This document shows positions 43,939 through 52,382 of a stretch of DNA of 64,000 bases, piece by piece. The stretch's first letter is position 1. Each line of letters opens with the position of its first letter. The DNA is taken from assembly GCA_900317125.1 (NCBI GenBank), contig ONFR01000003.1, forward strand, positions 1-64,000. The letters run 5' to 3'. The notes beneath the pieces are model-generated. The model saw only the letters and a list, made by a program, of their open reading frames with translations, made no database searches and was not told the DNA's origin. The stretch is from an uncultured Bacteroidales bacterium. Its GTDB lineage: Bacteria > Bacteroidota > Bacteroidia > Bacteroidales > P3. A program made the translations under genes and the position numbers.

Positions 43939-44718
43939 ATGAAAGAGACATTGAATATAGCCTGTTTCCAGCAGGACATTGTTTGGGAGCAACCCGACGC
44001 GAACCGCCGGTTGGTGGAGGAGACCTTTGCCCCGCTGGGCAGGGATGCCGACATACTGGTGGTGCCCGAGACGTTCACCACTGGCTTTTCGGATAACATG
44101 GCCGCGATGGCCGAGGAACCCGAAGGGGAGACCTACCGTTTCGCCCACCGCATGGCGCAGCGCCACGATGCCCTGTTTGTGGGCACGTGGACGGTGAAAA
44201 CGGGCAGCGGCCCCCGTCAGGTGGCCAACAGGCTGCACTGGGTGAGACCCGACGGTACATACGGCTACTACGACAAAGGGCACACGTTCCGCATGAGCAG
44301 CGAGGCATCGCAGCTGGAGCGTGGCACACGTCGTGAGATTTTCGAGTGGCGCGGATGGCGGATTAAACCCGCAGTGTGCTACGACCTGCGTTTCCCGAAA
44401 TGGCTGCGCAACGCCAATCCGCCCGATTACGACCTGCTGCTGCTGTGTGCCAACTGGCCGGCCTCGCGCCATGAGGCTTGGAGCACCTTGCTGCGGGCTA
44501 GGGCGATAGAGAATCTCTGCTATGTGGCAGGGGTGAACCGTGTGGGTACCGACGGCGTGGGGATACCCTATGCCGGGTATAGCGCCGTGGTGGACTACAA
44601 GGGGCATGATATGGCTTCGGGCACCGACGGCCGGGAGACGGTGGTCAGGGCCACGCTCTCCAGCGCTGCGTTGGATGCGTTCCGCCAACACTGGCCTTTC
44701 TATCTTGATTTTGATTAA
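43939..44718 (+). CDS. Nitrilase-superfamily amidohydrolase (omega-amidase, YafV-like)
   Basis: 259 residues. The catalytic triad of the nitrilase superfamily is visible: E44 in VVPETFTTGF, K113 in GYYDKGHTF, and C147 in PAVCYDLRFPKW. The FTTGF and CYDLRFP signatures are typical of YafV/Nit2-type omega-amidases, which hydrolyse 2-oxoglutaramate or 2-oxosuccinamate and so repair side products of glutamine transamination. The ATG at 43939 is used; a TTG nine bases earlier is also in frame. It is followed 8 bases later by mutS2. Confidence 0.9.
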   Translation: MKETLNIACFQQDIVWEQPDANRRLVEETFAPLGRDADILVVPETFTTGFSDNMAAMAEEPEGETYRFAHRMAQRHDALFVGTWTVKTGSGPRQVANRLHWVRPDGTYGYYDKGHTFRMSSEASQLERGTRREIFEWRGWRIKPAVCYDLRFPKWLRNANPPDYDLLLLCANWPASRHEAWSTLLRARAIENLCYVAGVNRVGTDGVGIPYAGYSAVVDYKGHDMASGTDGRETVVRATLSSAALDAFRQHWPFYLDFD

Positions 44719-44726
44719 CTACAACT

Positions 44727-47168
44727 ATGACTATCGAAGATAAACTGGGTTTTACCAAGATACGCGAACTGCTTGCTGCGCAGTGTACCAACAGTATGGC
44801 CGTGCGCATGGTGGGGGAGATGGCCTTCTCCAGCAACTACGACCGCGTGGTGCGCGAGCTGCAGCAGACGGAGGAGTTCCGCCAGATTCTTGTGCTGGAG
44901 AATTCCTTCCCTTCGCAGGACTTTATGGATTTGACCGACGAGCTGGTGCGTCTGCGTGTGGCGAACACGGTGATAGAGCAGGAGGCAATGTTCGACCTGC
45001 GAAGCTCGTTGCACACCATTGGCGAGTGCCTCCGCTTTCTGCTCCGCGACGACCCTGTGCGCTATCCTTTGCTCTACGAGCTGGCCAAACGGGTGGATTT
45101 GGACCCCGCCATTACCAAGGCCATCAGTAAGATTATCGACGACAAAGGCGAGATATACGACAATGCCTCGTCCGAGCTGCTTGAGATACGCCGACAGATG
45201 GCCCGCAAGCAGAATGAGGTGGATGTGCAGATAAACCGCCAGCTGGCCCGCGCCAAGCGCGAGGGGTGGGCTCCCGAGGGCGCCGAGGTGACCATCCGCA
45301 ACGGGCGCATGGTGATTCCGATGCTCGATACCCACCGCCGCAAGATTAAAGGCCTTATCCACGACGAGTCCGCCACACGGCAGACGGCTTACCTTGAGCC
45401 TTCGGAGGTGGTGGAGCTGAACAACGACCTCCGCGAGCTGGAGTTTGCCGAGCAGCGCGAGATACACCGCATCCTAGCCCGTTTTACCGACCTGTTGCGT
45501 CCCCGGCTCGATGCGTTGGTCAACGCCTATTGGTTCCTGGCCCGTGTCGATTTCATACGAGCCAAGGCCCGGTTGGCGCTCACCCTGCGCTGCGGCCGTC
45601 CCATCGTCGACAGTATCACAAAAATCAACTGGCTCGACGCCCGCCATCCCTTGCTCTATCTGAATCGCAAGGACGATGTGGTGCCCTTCAACATCAGTCT
45701 CAACGACGATTCTCATATACTGATAGTGTCAGGTCCCAATGCCGGCGGCAAGTCGGTATGCCTGAAAGCGGTGGGCTTGATACAGTACATGCTGCAATGC
45801 GGCATGCTGGTGCCTTGCCGCGAGACTTCGGAGTTCGGCATCTTCGACTCCGTCTTCATCGATATCGGCGACCAGCAGTCCATCGATAACGACCTGAGCA
45901 CCTATACCTCCCATTTGCAGAACATGAAGCAGCTGCTCGAGACCGCCGACGCCAATACCCTTTTCCTGCTCGACGAGCTGGGAGGTGGCACCGAACCCCG
46001 CTCGGGTTGCGCCATAGCCGAAGCGTTGTTGGAAGAGCTATATCGTCGCCATGCCTTCGGGGTGGTGACCACCCATTTCGCCGACCTGAAGTTGATGGCC
46101 GACCATTGTCCCGGTATCATCAACGGCGCCATGCTGTTCGACACTGTGCAGATGAAGCCCCTCTACCGTCTCTCCATCGGGCATCCGGGCAGCTCCTTTG
46201 CCTTCGAGATCGCCCAGAATATCGGGTTCCCTGCCGATGTGTTGAAGGCGGCTGCCGGCAAAGTGGGTGGACAGATGCTCGATTTCGAGCACCAGCTCCA
46301 GCAGATGGAACTCGACAAGCAGGAGATTGTCCGACGGCAGACCGAACTGGATGTGGCCGACGCTTTTCTGGCCGAGGTGACGGAGAAGTACCAGCGGCTC
46401 AACCAGCAGCTGCAGGACAAACGCTACGACATCCTCAGTGCCGCACGCAAAGAGGCACAGCAGATTATCGCCGACGCCAACCGCACGGTGGAGCAGACCA
46501 TCGCTGCCATCAAGGAGGCCGACGCCGAGCGTGAGCGCACCCTCCAGGCCCGTCAGCAGATGAAAGCCGAGGCCGAACGGCTGGCTCTCGACCAGGAACG
46601 CCACGACGAAGAGCATGCCAAGTCGCATCAGGCCATGCCCACAGACGAGGCTGCGTCCAAACCGAAAAGCAAGCACGTCGACGATGCCACCGATGCCCCC
46701 ATCACGGTGGGAAGCATCGTGCGTATCGACGGACAGGAGACCTTTGCTCAGGTGGTGGAGTTGAAAGGGAAGAAGGCCGTGGTGGAGAGCAACAGCATAA
46801 GGATGACCATTCCCCTGAGCCGCCTCACCGGTACAAAGAAGACCAATATCCCTGTCGACAAGCTCAGCCGGCAGAACAGCCGATTCCAGTCCATCTACGA
46901 CGACATCAACGAAAAGCGCAAGACATTCAATCCCACCCTCGACCTTCGCGGCCAGCGTGCCGACGAAGCCTTGGAGAACCTCCAGCACTTTCTCGACGAT
47001 GCCCAACTGCTCAGCGAAAAAGAGCTGCGCATCCTTCACGGCAAGGGCTATGGCATTCTGAAACAGATTATCCGCGACTACCTGCAGGGCAACCGCGATG
47101 TGCGTTCCTACCGCTCGGAGCGTCTCGAACTGGGAGGCGACGGCATCACCGTTGTTCAGCTGAAATAG
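44727..47168 (+). CDS. mutS2: Endonuclease MutS2
   Basis: 813 residues. The MutS2 core/lever region covers the first half (IRRQMARKQNEVDVQINRQLARAK, VTIRNGRMVIPM). The ATPase has Walker A GPNAGGKSV (about 335-343) and LFLLDELGGGTEP. A long coiled coil (about 515-635) precedes a C-terminal Smr nuclease domain, LDLRGQRADEALENLQHFLDDA and LRILHGKGYGILKQIIRDYL. MutS2 proteins suppress recombination and, in Bacillus, act on collided ribosomes. It is the last gene of the ribF run; a new promoter follows. Confidence 0.96.
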   Translation: MTIEDKLGFTKIRELLAAQCTNSMAVRMVGEMAFSSNYDRVVRELQQTEEFRQILVLENSFPSQDFMDLTDELVRLRVANTVIEQEAMFDLRSSLHTIGECLRFLLRDDPVRYPLLYELAKRVDLDPAITKAISKIIDDKGEIYDNASSELLEIRRQMARKQNEVDVQINRQLARAKREGWAPEGAEVTIRNGRMVIPMLDTHRRKIKGLIHDESATRQTAYLEPSEVVELNNDLRELEFAEQREIHRILARFTDLLRPRLDALVNAYWFLARVDFIRAKARLALTLRCGRPIVDSITKINWLDARHPLLYLNRKDDVVPFNISLNDDSHILIVSGPNAGGKSVCLKAVGLIQYMLQCGMLVPCRETSEFGIFDSVFIDIGDQQSIDNDLSTYTSHLQNMKQLLETADANTLFLLDELGGGTEPRSGCAIAEALLEELYRRHAFGVVTTHFADLKLMADHCPGIINGAMLFDTVQMKPLYRLSIGHPGSSFAFEIAQNIGFPADVLKAAAGKVGGQMLDFEHQLQQMELDKQEIVRRQTELDVADAFLAEVTEKYQRLNQQLQDKRYDILSAARKEAQQIIADANRTVEQTIAAIKEADAERERTLQARQQMKAEAERLALDQERHDEEHAKSHQAMPTDEAASKPKSKHVDDATDAPITVGSIVRIDGQETFAQVVELKGKKAVVESNSIRMTIPLSRLTGTKKTNIPVDKLSRQNSRFQSIYDDINEKRKTFNPTLDLRGQRADEALENLQHFLDDAQLLSEKELRILHGKGYGILKQIIRDYLQGNRDVRSYRSERLELGGDGITVVQLK

Positions 47169-47233
47169 TGTTTCCCCTACCTCCCGTTGGAAAAATATGT
47201 AACCCGACAGGAATTTTATATCAAAAAAAACAC

Positions 47234-47241
47234 TACTTTTG
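47234..47241 (+). promoter_or_regulatory. -7 box (TACTTTTG) for the lipoprotein at 47289
   Basis: TACTTTTG after an A-tract, 47 bases before the ATG. Confidence 0.7.
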
Positions 47242-47288
47242 CACTGTGATAAAGATAGAAAAATTATTAATCCTTAAACAACAATACA

Positions 47289-47780
47289 ATGAAAATGAAT
47301 AGATTTATCCTGCCCCTTGTGGCCATGGTCCTGTTGGCCACCGGATGTACAAAAGAGTATGTCTCCTACAACTATGGCGCCCAAGTGGAGACCATCCGCG
47401 TAAACGTCAACCCCGGTGATTGGCAATTCAACGAAGGTGCCCGTCTGCCGGGCGGTCAGAACTATTTCTATTGCACCGTCGACATTCCCGCTATCACCGA
47501 CGAAGTGTTCGACTTTGGTACTGTTCAGGCCTATGTATGGAACATCTACAATGTCGACCAGAATCTCGGAGCCTGGAACACGCTGCCCTTTGTCTATCCG
47601 CTCGAAGTCTTTGTCGAGAATGATGATGGCAGCCAAAGCCTCGTCATCGTACCCGAAAACCTTCGTTTCGAATGGGAGAAAGGCAAGGTGACATTCGTCA
47701 TTCAAGACCTCGACGGCTATGACCCCGTCCGCGTCGGGTCGCCGATTAGCTTCAAGGTCAACATCACCCACAACATGTAA
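47289..47780 (+). CDS. Lipoprotein of unknown function
   Basis: 163 residues. Signal peptide with lipobox LLATGC (MNRFILPLVAMVLLATGC). The mature part is beta-rich (IRVNVNPGDWQFNEGARLPGGQNYFYCTVDIPAITDEVFDFG) and ends SPISFKVNITHNM. I do not recognise a named family. Similar small lipoproteins are common and uncharacterised in Bacteroidales. It has its own -7 box and a strong terminator, so it is a single-gene transcript. Confidence 0.82.
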   Translation: MKMNRFILPLVAMVLLATGCTKEYVSYNYGAQVETIRVNVNPGDWQFNEGARLPGGQNYFYCTVDIPAITDEVFDFGTVQAYVWNIYNVDQNLGAWNTLPFVYPLEVFVENDDGSQSLVIVPENLRFEWEKGKVTFVIQDLDGYDPVRVGSPISFKVNITHNM

Positions 47781-47801
47781 CAGCTGTCTACCCCTTTTTG
47801 C

Positions 47802-47837
47802 GAGCCCGTCGGTCAACAAGCCGACGGGCTCTTTTTT
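47802..47837 (+). terminator. Intrinsic terminator of the lipoprotein gene
   Basis: Perfect 11-bp stem GAGCCCGTCGG/CCGACGGGCTC (47802-47812 and 47821-47831) followed by six T. Confidence 0.9.
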
Positions 47838-47840
47838 GAA

Positions 47841-48155
47841 CCCAAATCGGTCATTAGGAAACCGAAAACTCCTACGGTTTAACTGCCAAATCGTGCAATG
47901 TACGGGGATAACCCCTGCCCCGTACCTTGTTCTGCCTACCCGCCCTGCGCCATGGAGCGGCAACGTTTTCCCCTCGCTACGGAGAGGGGCCGTTCAATCC
48001 TGCATCGTAATAGTATCGTTATAGCATCGTTACTCGATAAACAAGACTATAAGCAGGCAACATCGAGCCGGGATTGAACGGCCCAAGTGGGCCGTGCGTG
48101 CCGTCAGCTGAGTGCGGTTATCCCGATTGATAAGTCGGCTAATGACCGATTTGGG
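47841..48155. repeat. R3 element, copy B: nested inverted repeat between two terminators
   Basis: The outer ends CCCAAATCGGTCATTAG (47841-47857) and its exact inverse (48139-48155) are 17 bp long. Inside, GGGCCGTTCAATCC (47987-48000) pairs with GGATTGAACGGCCC (48071-48084). Three 11-base GCATCGTAATA-like units (about 48002-48034) are the inverse of the TAACGATRCTG units of copy A. CTCGAT/ATCGAG (48033-48038, 48062-48067) forms an inner stem. The 433-base spacer 47781-48213 holds no gene; it consists of this element and the terminators on both sides. Confidence 0.8.
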
Positions 48156-48156
48156 A

Positions 48157-48193
48157 TAAAAAAGAGAGGAAACCGCGCGAACGGTTTCCCCTC
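48157..48193 (-). terminator. Intrinsic terminator of the M16 peptidase gene
   Basis: Stem of 12 pairs with one G-T (48164-48175 and 48182-48193), followed on the minus strand by six T, then ATCCC. Confidence 0.85.
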
Positions 48194-48213
48194 TATGTTG
48201 TGGCTGAATAGGG

Positions 48214-51075
48214 TTATTCGGCGGGAGTGGCTTCGGGTTTGAGGAAGACGACCAGATAGTGCTTGAGGTCGATGAACTTCTTGGCGGCAGCCTGAATGTC
48301 CTTGGCGGTGACAGACTTGACAATAGCCTCGTAGCCGTCGACCACATAGTCGCGGCTCTCGTTGAAGCGGTAGCTGCCCATAATCTGGTTCATCCAGAAG
48401 CTGTTGTTCTGCTTGCTGTTCTGGCGGTTGATAATCTGCTGCTCCTGCACCTTGGCGAGGGTCTCGGCGTCGGGACCTTCCTTGATGTACTTATTCAGGA
48501 TTTCCATTGCGGCGTTCTCGATAAGCTGGGTGCTGTCGGGGTTGCAGTTGATGTAGAAAGTCCAGTCGATTTCCTGCTCGGGCAAGCGGCTGTAGCTGAC
48601 ATTGACGCTGGGGCTGTAGGTGCCACCCATCTTCTCGCGGATGATTTCGAGGGCGGTGATCTCCATGCAGGCGCTGAGCTGGTCGATGATTTCGGCATTC
48701 TTGACGCTGTGCTTGTAGCCCTTGGTGGTGCCGGTCATGAGCATGATGCCCTGGTTGTCGGTGCCCTTGTAGGCAGTGGCGCGCGGGGTGCCCTTGAAGG
48801 TGTAGTCCTTCAGTTTCTTCCAGCTCTCGGGTTTGGCCTTGGTGGTGGGCAGGTTGCCCAGATACTTGGCGATGAGGTTGATGTCGGCATCCTCGATGTT
48901 ACCCACGAAGAAGAAGGTCTGGTGGGCGGCATTGCTGAAACGCTCGCGGAAGATTTCGTACATGCGGTCGAGGTTCAGGCTGTTGAGCTGTTCCTCGGTG
49001 GGAATAACGATGGCGCGGGGGTCGCCCGGACGAGCCATTTCGATGTACTTCTTGATGAAGACATACTGCGGGTTCTCGCCGATGAACTTGTACTGGTTGC
49101 GCATCTGGTCGATGTTCTTGTCGAACGACTCTTTGTCCTTGCGGGGAGCCTCATAGTAGAGGGAGAGGAGCTGGAGCATGGTCTCGAGGTCCTTGGGCAC
49201 GCAGTAGCCGCTGAAGCCCTGGGTCTGGCCGCTGATGTTGGGGCTGATGGAGACGTTCTTGCCTTTGAGTTTCTTGGTCAACTGGGTGTTGCTGAACTGG
49301 GCGATACCGGCATCGTCGATAAAGCCGGCAGCCTGGCTGGCGTTGAAGAATTCGGCATCGCTGTAGAGCGAGGTGCCGCCCCAAGCGAAGGAGCTCATCT
49401 GAATCTCGTCGTCCTTGAGGTTGGTCTTCTTGACAATAAACTTCACACCGTTGGGGCAGGTGTACTCCTTATAGTCGAGCACCGTGTTGGTCTTGGTGAC
49501 CTTGGGGGTGACGGCGGCGAGTTCCTTGGCATACAGGGGCTCGTCCTTATAGTTGTCGACCCAGGCATCGTATTTGGCCTTGCGGGCGCGGTTGTAGATG
49601 GCAAGGATTTCGCTCTCGGTGGGAACCTTGTAGCCCTCCTGCTTGGGAGCGGTAAGGTAGTAGACGAAGTTTTCGTCGGTCACCCAAGTGTCGATAAGCT
49701 TGTTGCACTCCTCGAGGGTGATGGCGTTGTCGCCTTCCTCAGCGAGGAACTCCTTGGCGTAGGAATACTCCTTCATGATGCCGGGAATCACTTCGCCCTC
49801 AAGGTAGTTGTTGGTGTACTCTTGGGCAAAGCTGTTGCTGTTGGTCTTGTTGGCCTCTTTGGCGCTCTTGCGATAGCCCTCAAGCATCGACTCCTTGGCA
49901 CGCTCGAACTCACCCTTGGTGAAACCGTGCTGGTCGGCGCGGAAGATCTCGGCGAGGACAGCCTCGGTGGCCTCCTCGATGCGGTTCTCCTTCGGAGCGC
50001 ACTGACCCATAAAGGCATCACAACTGCGACCTAAGAACGAATGATAGCCAGCTCCGGCATAGAGGAAGGGAGCGGTGGCCTTCTCAGCAAGTTCGTTGTA
50101 ACGCTCGTCGAGCATGCTGCTGACAAGGTTGCGAACCATGCTGGCACGATAGTCACCCACGGTGCCCTGGGGAGCCTTCTTGTGTTTCCAAAGCATCATC
50201 ATGCTGGCGCCTGTGGCCTCCTTGTCGGTGGCGATAGCCACGAGGGGCTCCTTGTTGCCGGGAATGTCGTATTCGGGACGGGGACGGGGATTCTCAACGG
50301 CCTTGCGGCTGTCGAAATACTCGTGGACTTTAGCCTCAATGGCATCCACGTCGATGTCGCCAACAATCACCACGGCCTGCAGGTCGGGGCGATACCAGTC
50401 GTTGTAGAAACGGGTGATGACGGGACGCTGGAAGGTGCGGATAACCTCCTCCAAGCCGATAGGCAGACGGTCGGCATACTTCGAGCCCTTCAGCATGATG
50501 GGCCAGGTGGCCTTGCGCAGACGCTCCTGGGCGCCCAGACCGCCACGCCACTCCTCGAGGATGACACCGCGCTCATGCTCAATCTCGTCCTGCTCAAAGA
50601 GCAGCTTTGAAGCCCAGCCGTCGAGGATTTTGAAACCCATCTCGACGAGCTCCTTGTTGTCGGCGGGCAGCTCGACATAATAAACCGTCTCGTCGAACGA
50701 GGTCCAGGCGTTGATGCCGCGGCCGAATTCGATACCGTTCTTTTGCAGGGTGCTGATCATCTCGTTGCCCTTGTAGTACTGGGTACCGTTGAAAGCCATG
50801 TGCTCGCAGAAGTGGGCCAGACCCTGCTGGTCGTCGTCCTCCAGCACCGAGCCTGCATTGGTCACCAGGCGGAACTGCACGCGGTTCTCCGGCTTCTTGT
50901 TGGCGCGGATGTAATAGGTCATCCCGTTGGCCAGCTTGCCGATTTTAACCTTTTTGTCGACCGGCACCTTGGCGGTGAGGTCGCTCTTCTTTTCCTTGGC
51001 GGGTTTGCCCGTCTGGGCAAACGCCATGCTGCCGGCAAACACCAAAAGCAGCATTACGGTCAAAAATCTTTTCAT
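48214..51075 (-). CDS. M16 family zinc metallopeptidase (two-domain)
   Basis: 953 residues, matching bacterial two-domain M16 proteins. After the signal peptide (MKRFLTVMLLLVFAGSMAFAQ) the first M16 domain has the inverted zinc motif HFCEH in LAHFCEHMAFNGTQYY (about 87-91), with a downstream glutamate in DEIEHERGVILEEWRGG. The second half (about 530-930) is the non-catalytic M16 copy (FFFVGNIEDADINLIAKYLGNLPT). It probably degrades peptides in the periplasm. It carries its own terminator. Upstream is an R2 repeat; no clear -7 box was seen. Confidence 0.94.
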   Translation of the reverse strand: MKRFLTVMLLLVFAGSMAFAQTGKPAKEKKSDLTAKVPVDKKVKIGKLANGMTYYIRANKKPENRVQFRLVTNAGSVLEDDDQQGLAHFCEHMAFNGTQYYKGNEMISTLQKNGIEFGRGINAWTSFDETVYYVELPADNKELVEMGFKILDGWASKLLFEQDEIEHERGVILEEWRGGLGAQERLRKATWPIMLKGSKYADRLPIGLEEVIRTFQRPVITRFYNDWYRPDLQAVVIVGDIDVDAIEAKVHEYFDSRKAVENPRPRPEYDIPGNKEPLVAIATDKEATGASMMMLWKHKKAPQGTVGDYRASMVRNLVSSMLDERYNELAEKATAPFLYAGAGYHSFLGRSCDAFMGQCAPKENRIEEATEAVLAEIFRADQHGFTKGEFERAKESMLEGYRKSAKEANKTNSNSFAQEYTNNYLEGEVIPGIMKEYSYAKEFLAEEGDNAITLEECNKLIDTWVTDENFVYYLTAPKQEGYKVPTESEILAIYNRARKAKYDAWVDNYKDEPLYAKELAAVTPKVTKTNTVLDYKEYTCPNGVKFIVKKTNLKDDEIQMSSFAWGGTSLYSDAEFFNASQAAGFIDDAGIAQFSNTQLTKKLKGKNVSISPNISGQTQGFSGYCVPKDLETMLQLLSLYYEAPRKDKESFDKNIDQMRNQYKFIGENPQYVFIKKYIEMARPGDPRAIVIPTEEQLNSLNLDRMYEIFRERFSNAAHQTFFFVGNIEDADINLIAKYLGNLPTTKAKPESWKKLKDYTFKGTPRATAYKGTDNQGIMLMTGTTKGYKHSVKNAEIIDQLSACMEITALEIIREKMGGTYSPSVNVSYSRLPEQEIDWTFYINCNPDSTQLIENAAMEILNKYIKEGPDAETLAKVQEQQIINRQNSKQNNSFWMNQIMGSYRFNESRDYVVDGYEAIVKSVTAKDIQAAAKKFIDLKHYLVVFLKPEATPAE

Positions 51076-51120
51076 TGTTTTGTTGTGTTTTTGATTGTGT
51101 TATTGCTATTATTGTATTTG

Positions 51121-51190
51121 AATTCGTTAATTCGTTATTTCGTTATTTCGTAAATCGACTAACACGTTCACACATTCACACGTTCACGCG
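51121..51190 (-). repeat. R2 repeat copy, reverse orientation
   Basis: ATTTCGTAAATCGACTAAC followed by ACGTTCACACATTCACACG words: the inverse of the array at 13525. It lies between the M16 gene and the XRE regulator gene, whose stop codon is followed by ATTGAAAACG. Confidence 0.75.
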
Positions 51191-51198
51191 TTTTCAAT

Positions 51199-51402
51199 TC
51201 AGTCCGGCCGGTACTCCAGCAGGTCGGCGGGCTGGCAGTCCAGCTCGTGGCAGAGGCGTTCCAGCGTGCTGAAACGCACCGCGCGGGCCTTCCCCGTCTT
51301 CAGGATGGAGAGGTTGGCGGGCGTCAGGTCCACCCGTGCTGCCAGCTCGGTAAGCGAAATCTTGCGCCTGGCCATCATCACATCGAGGTTAACTACAATC
51401 AT
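51199..51402 (-). CDS. XRE-family transcriptional regulator (small HTH protein)
   Basis: 67 residues, almost entirely one helix-turn-helix: KISLTELAARVDLTPANLSILKTGKARAVRFSTLERLCHELDCQPADLLEY. This Cro/YozG-like form is usually found next to a DUF2975 membrane protein, as here (gap 49 bases, same strand). The pair may act together, the regulator controlling its own operon; this is inferred from the common association. Confidence 0.9.
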   Translation of the reverse strand: MIVVNLDVMMARRKISLTELAARVDLTPANLSILKTGKARAVRFSTLERLCHELDCQPADLLEYRPD

Positions 51403-51451
51403 CTTTCTTGGTATTTATGTATAAAGGTGGGCCGATTTCAATTCTCAATTC

Positions 51452-52123
51452 TCAAATGGTCAGTTCGTTCTCCTCCTGCAGCTCCCTGCCGATGCGGAAA
51501 ATCTGTGAGAGGAAAACAATGGTCAGTCCGAAGAAGATAAGGGTGAAATGGACGGTGTAGTGCGCCTGGGGCTGCCACTGCGTGCCGGCCAGCAGGTCGC
51601 GAGCCAGCGTGCGCTCGAGATAGGTCGACAAATCGTGGCACAGCGAGATGACCAACATCAGCACCCCCACAGCCAGCATCAGCGTCGAATTGCGGGTAGG
51701 GAACACACGTCCCCGTTTCGTGCTGCGATACAGCGACACCAGCAGCACCGCCACCAGCGCCACAATTGCAGCCAGTGCAACCATCACCACCGCCTGCAGC
51801 GCCATCACCCATCTGATGCGCGGGTCGGAAGTGATGGACTCGTCCTTCGTGTAGAAATCCATGCTGAAGCGCTCGATGTGAGCGTGAGCCTGCATCGTGG
51901 GGCGTACACTGTCGATAGCCTGTTCCGTCCCCTGAAGCGTCCCCACGGTCTGGAGGTCCGTCACCGTGAAGGCGTAAGGTGATTCGGGTGTCGACAAACC
52001 GCCCAGTTGCGGGTCCTCGTCGGTACCGACCACACCCGCCACCGTCAGCGCCACGCACGAAAGCAGGATGCCTGCAAACAGGATGTACAGCCAGCGGAGA
52101 TGCGTTATGTTTCTTTTACTCAT
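51452..52123 (-). CDS. DUF2975-like membrane protein
   Basis: 223 residues with four hydrophobic segments: LYILFAGILLSCVALTVAGVV, MALQAVVMVALAAIVALVAVLLVSLY, LMLAVGVLMLVISLCHDL and VHFTLIFFGLTIVFLSQIFRIG. The last, followed by GRELQEENELTI, is the DUF2975 hallmark (IFRxGxxLQxENdLTI). A soluble part of about 100 residues lies between the first two helices. It precedes a small XRE regulator gene, a common pairing. The stop codon sits at the edge of an R1 arm (TTTGAGAATTGAG). A -7 box is at 52172. Confidence 0.85.
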   Translation of the reverse strand: MSKRNITHLRWLYILFAGILLSCVALTVAGVVGTDEDPQLGGLSTPESPYAFTVTDLQTVGTLQGTEQAIDSVRPTMQAHAHIERFSMDFYTKDESITSDPRIRWVMALQAVVMVALAAIVALVAVLLVSLYRSTKRGRVFPTRNSTLMLAVGVLMLVISLCHDLSTYLERTLARDLLAGTQWQPQAHYTVHFTLIFFGLTIVFLSQIFRIGRELQEENELTI

Positions 52124-52171
52124 TATATTGTATACATCGGCGGCGGGGAAAACGCCTCCTTATTCGTGTGG

Positions 52172-52179
52172 CAAAAATA
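52172..52179 (-). promoter_or_regulatory. -7 box (TATTTTTG) for the DUF2975/XRE pair
   Basis: TATTTTTG on the minus strand, 49 bases before the ATG at 52123. Confidence 0.55.
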
Positions 52180-52382
52180 CACATTTTTCCCGAATTATTA
52201 TTGTTTTTCGGTAAAAAATTCATCTTTTTTTACACATCCGCACTGTCCGCGCTGGGAGACTACCGCAGCAGCAGATGGTTAAAAAGTGTTAAATTTTACG
52301 GGGAGGGGTATCCAAACGGCACCCAACGACTCTATATAGCAAAGGGGGTGAAGAACTGCCGCCTGTTAATTATTTAATATAA

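Noticed and set aside
42486..44099. 537-codon minus-strand open frame across ribF and the LRR gene
   Set aside because: It crosses two well-supported plus-strand genes and shows no conserved motif.
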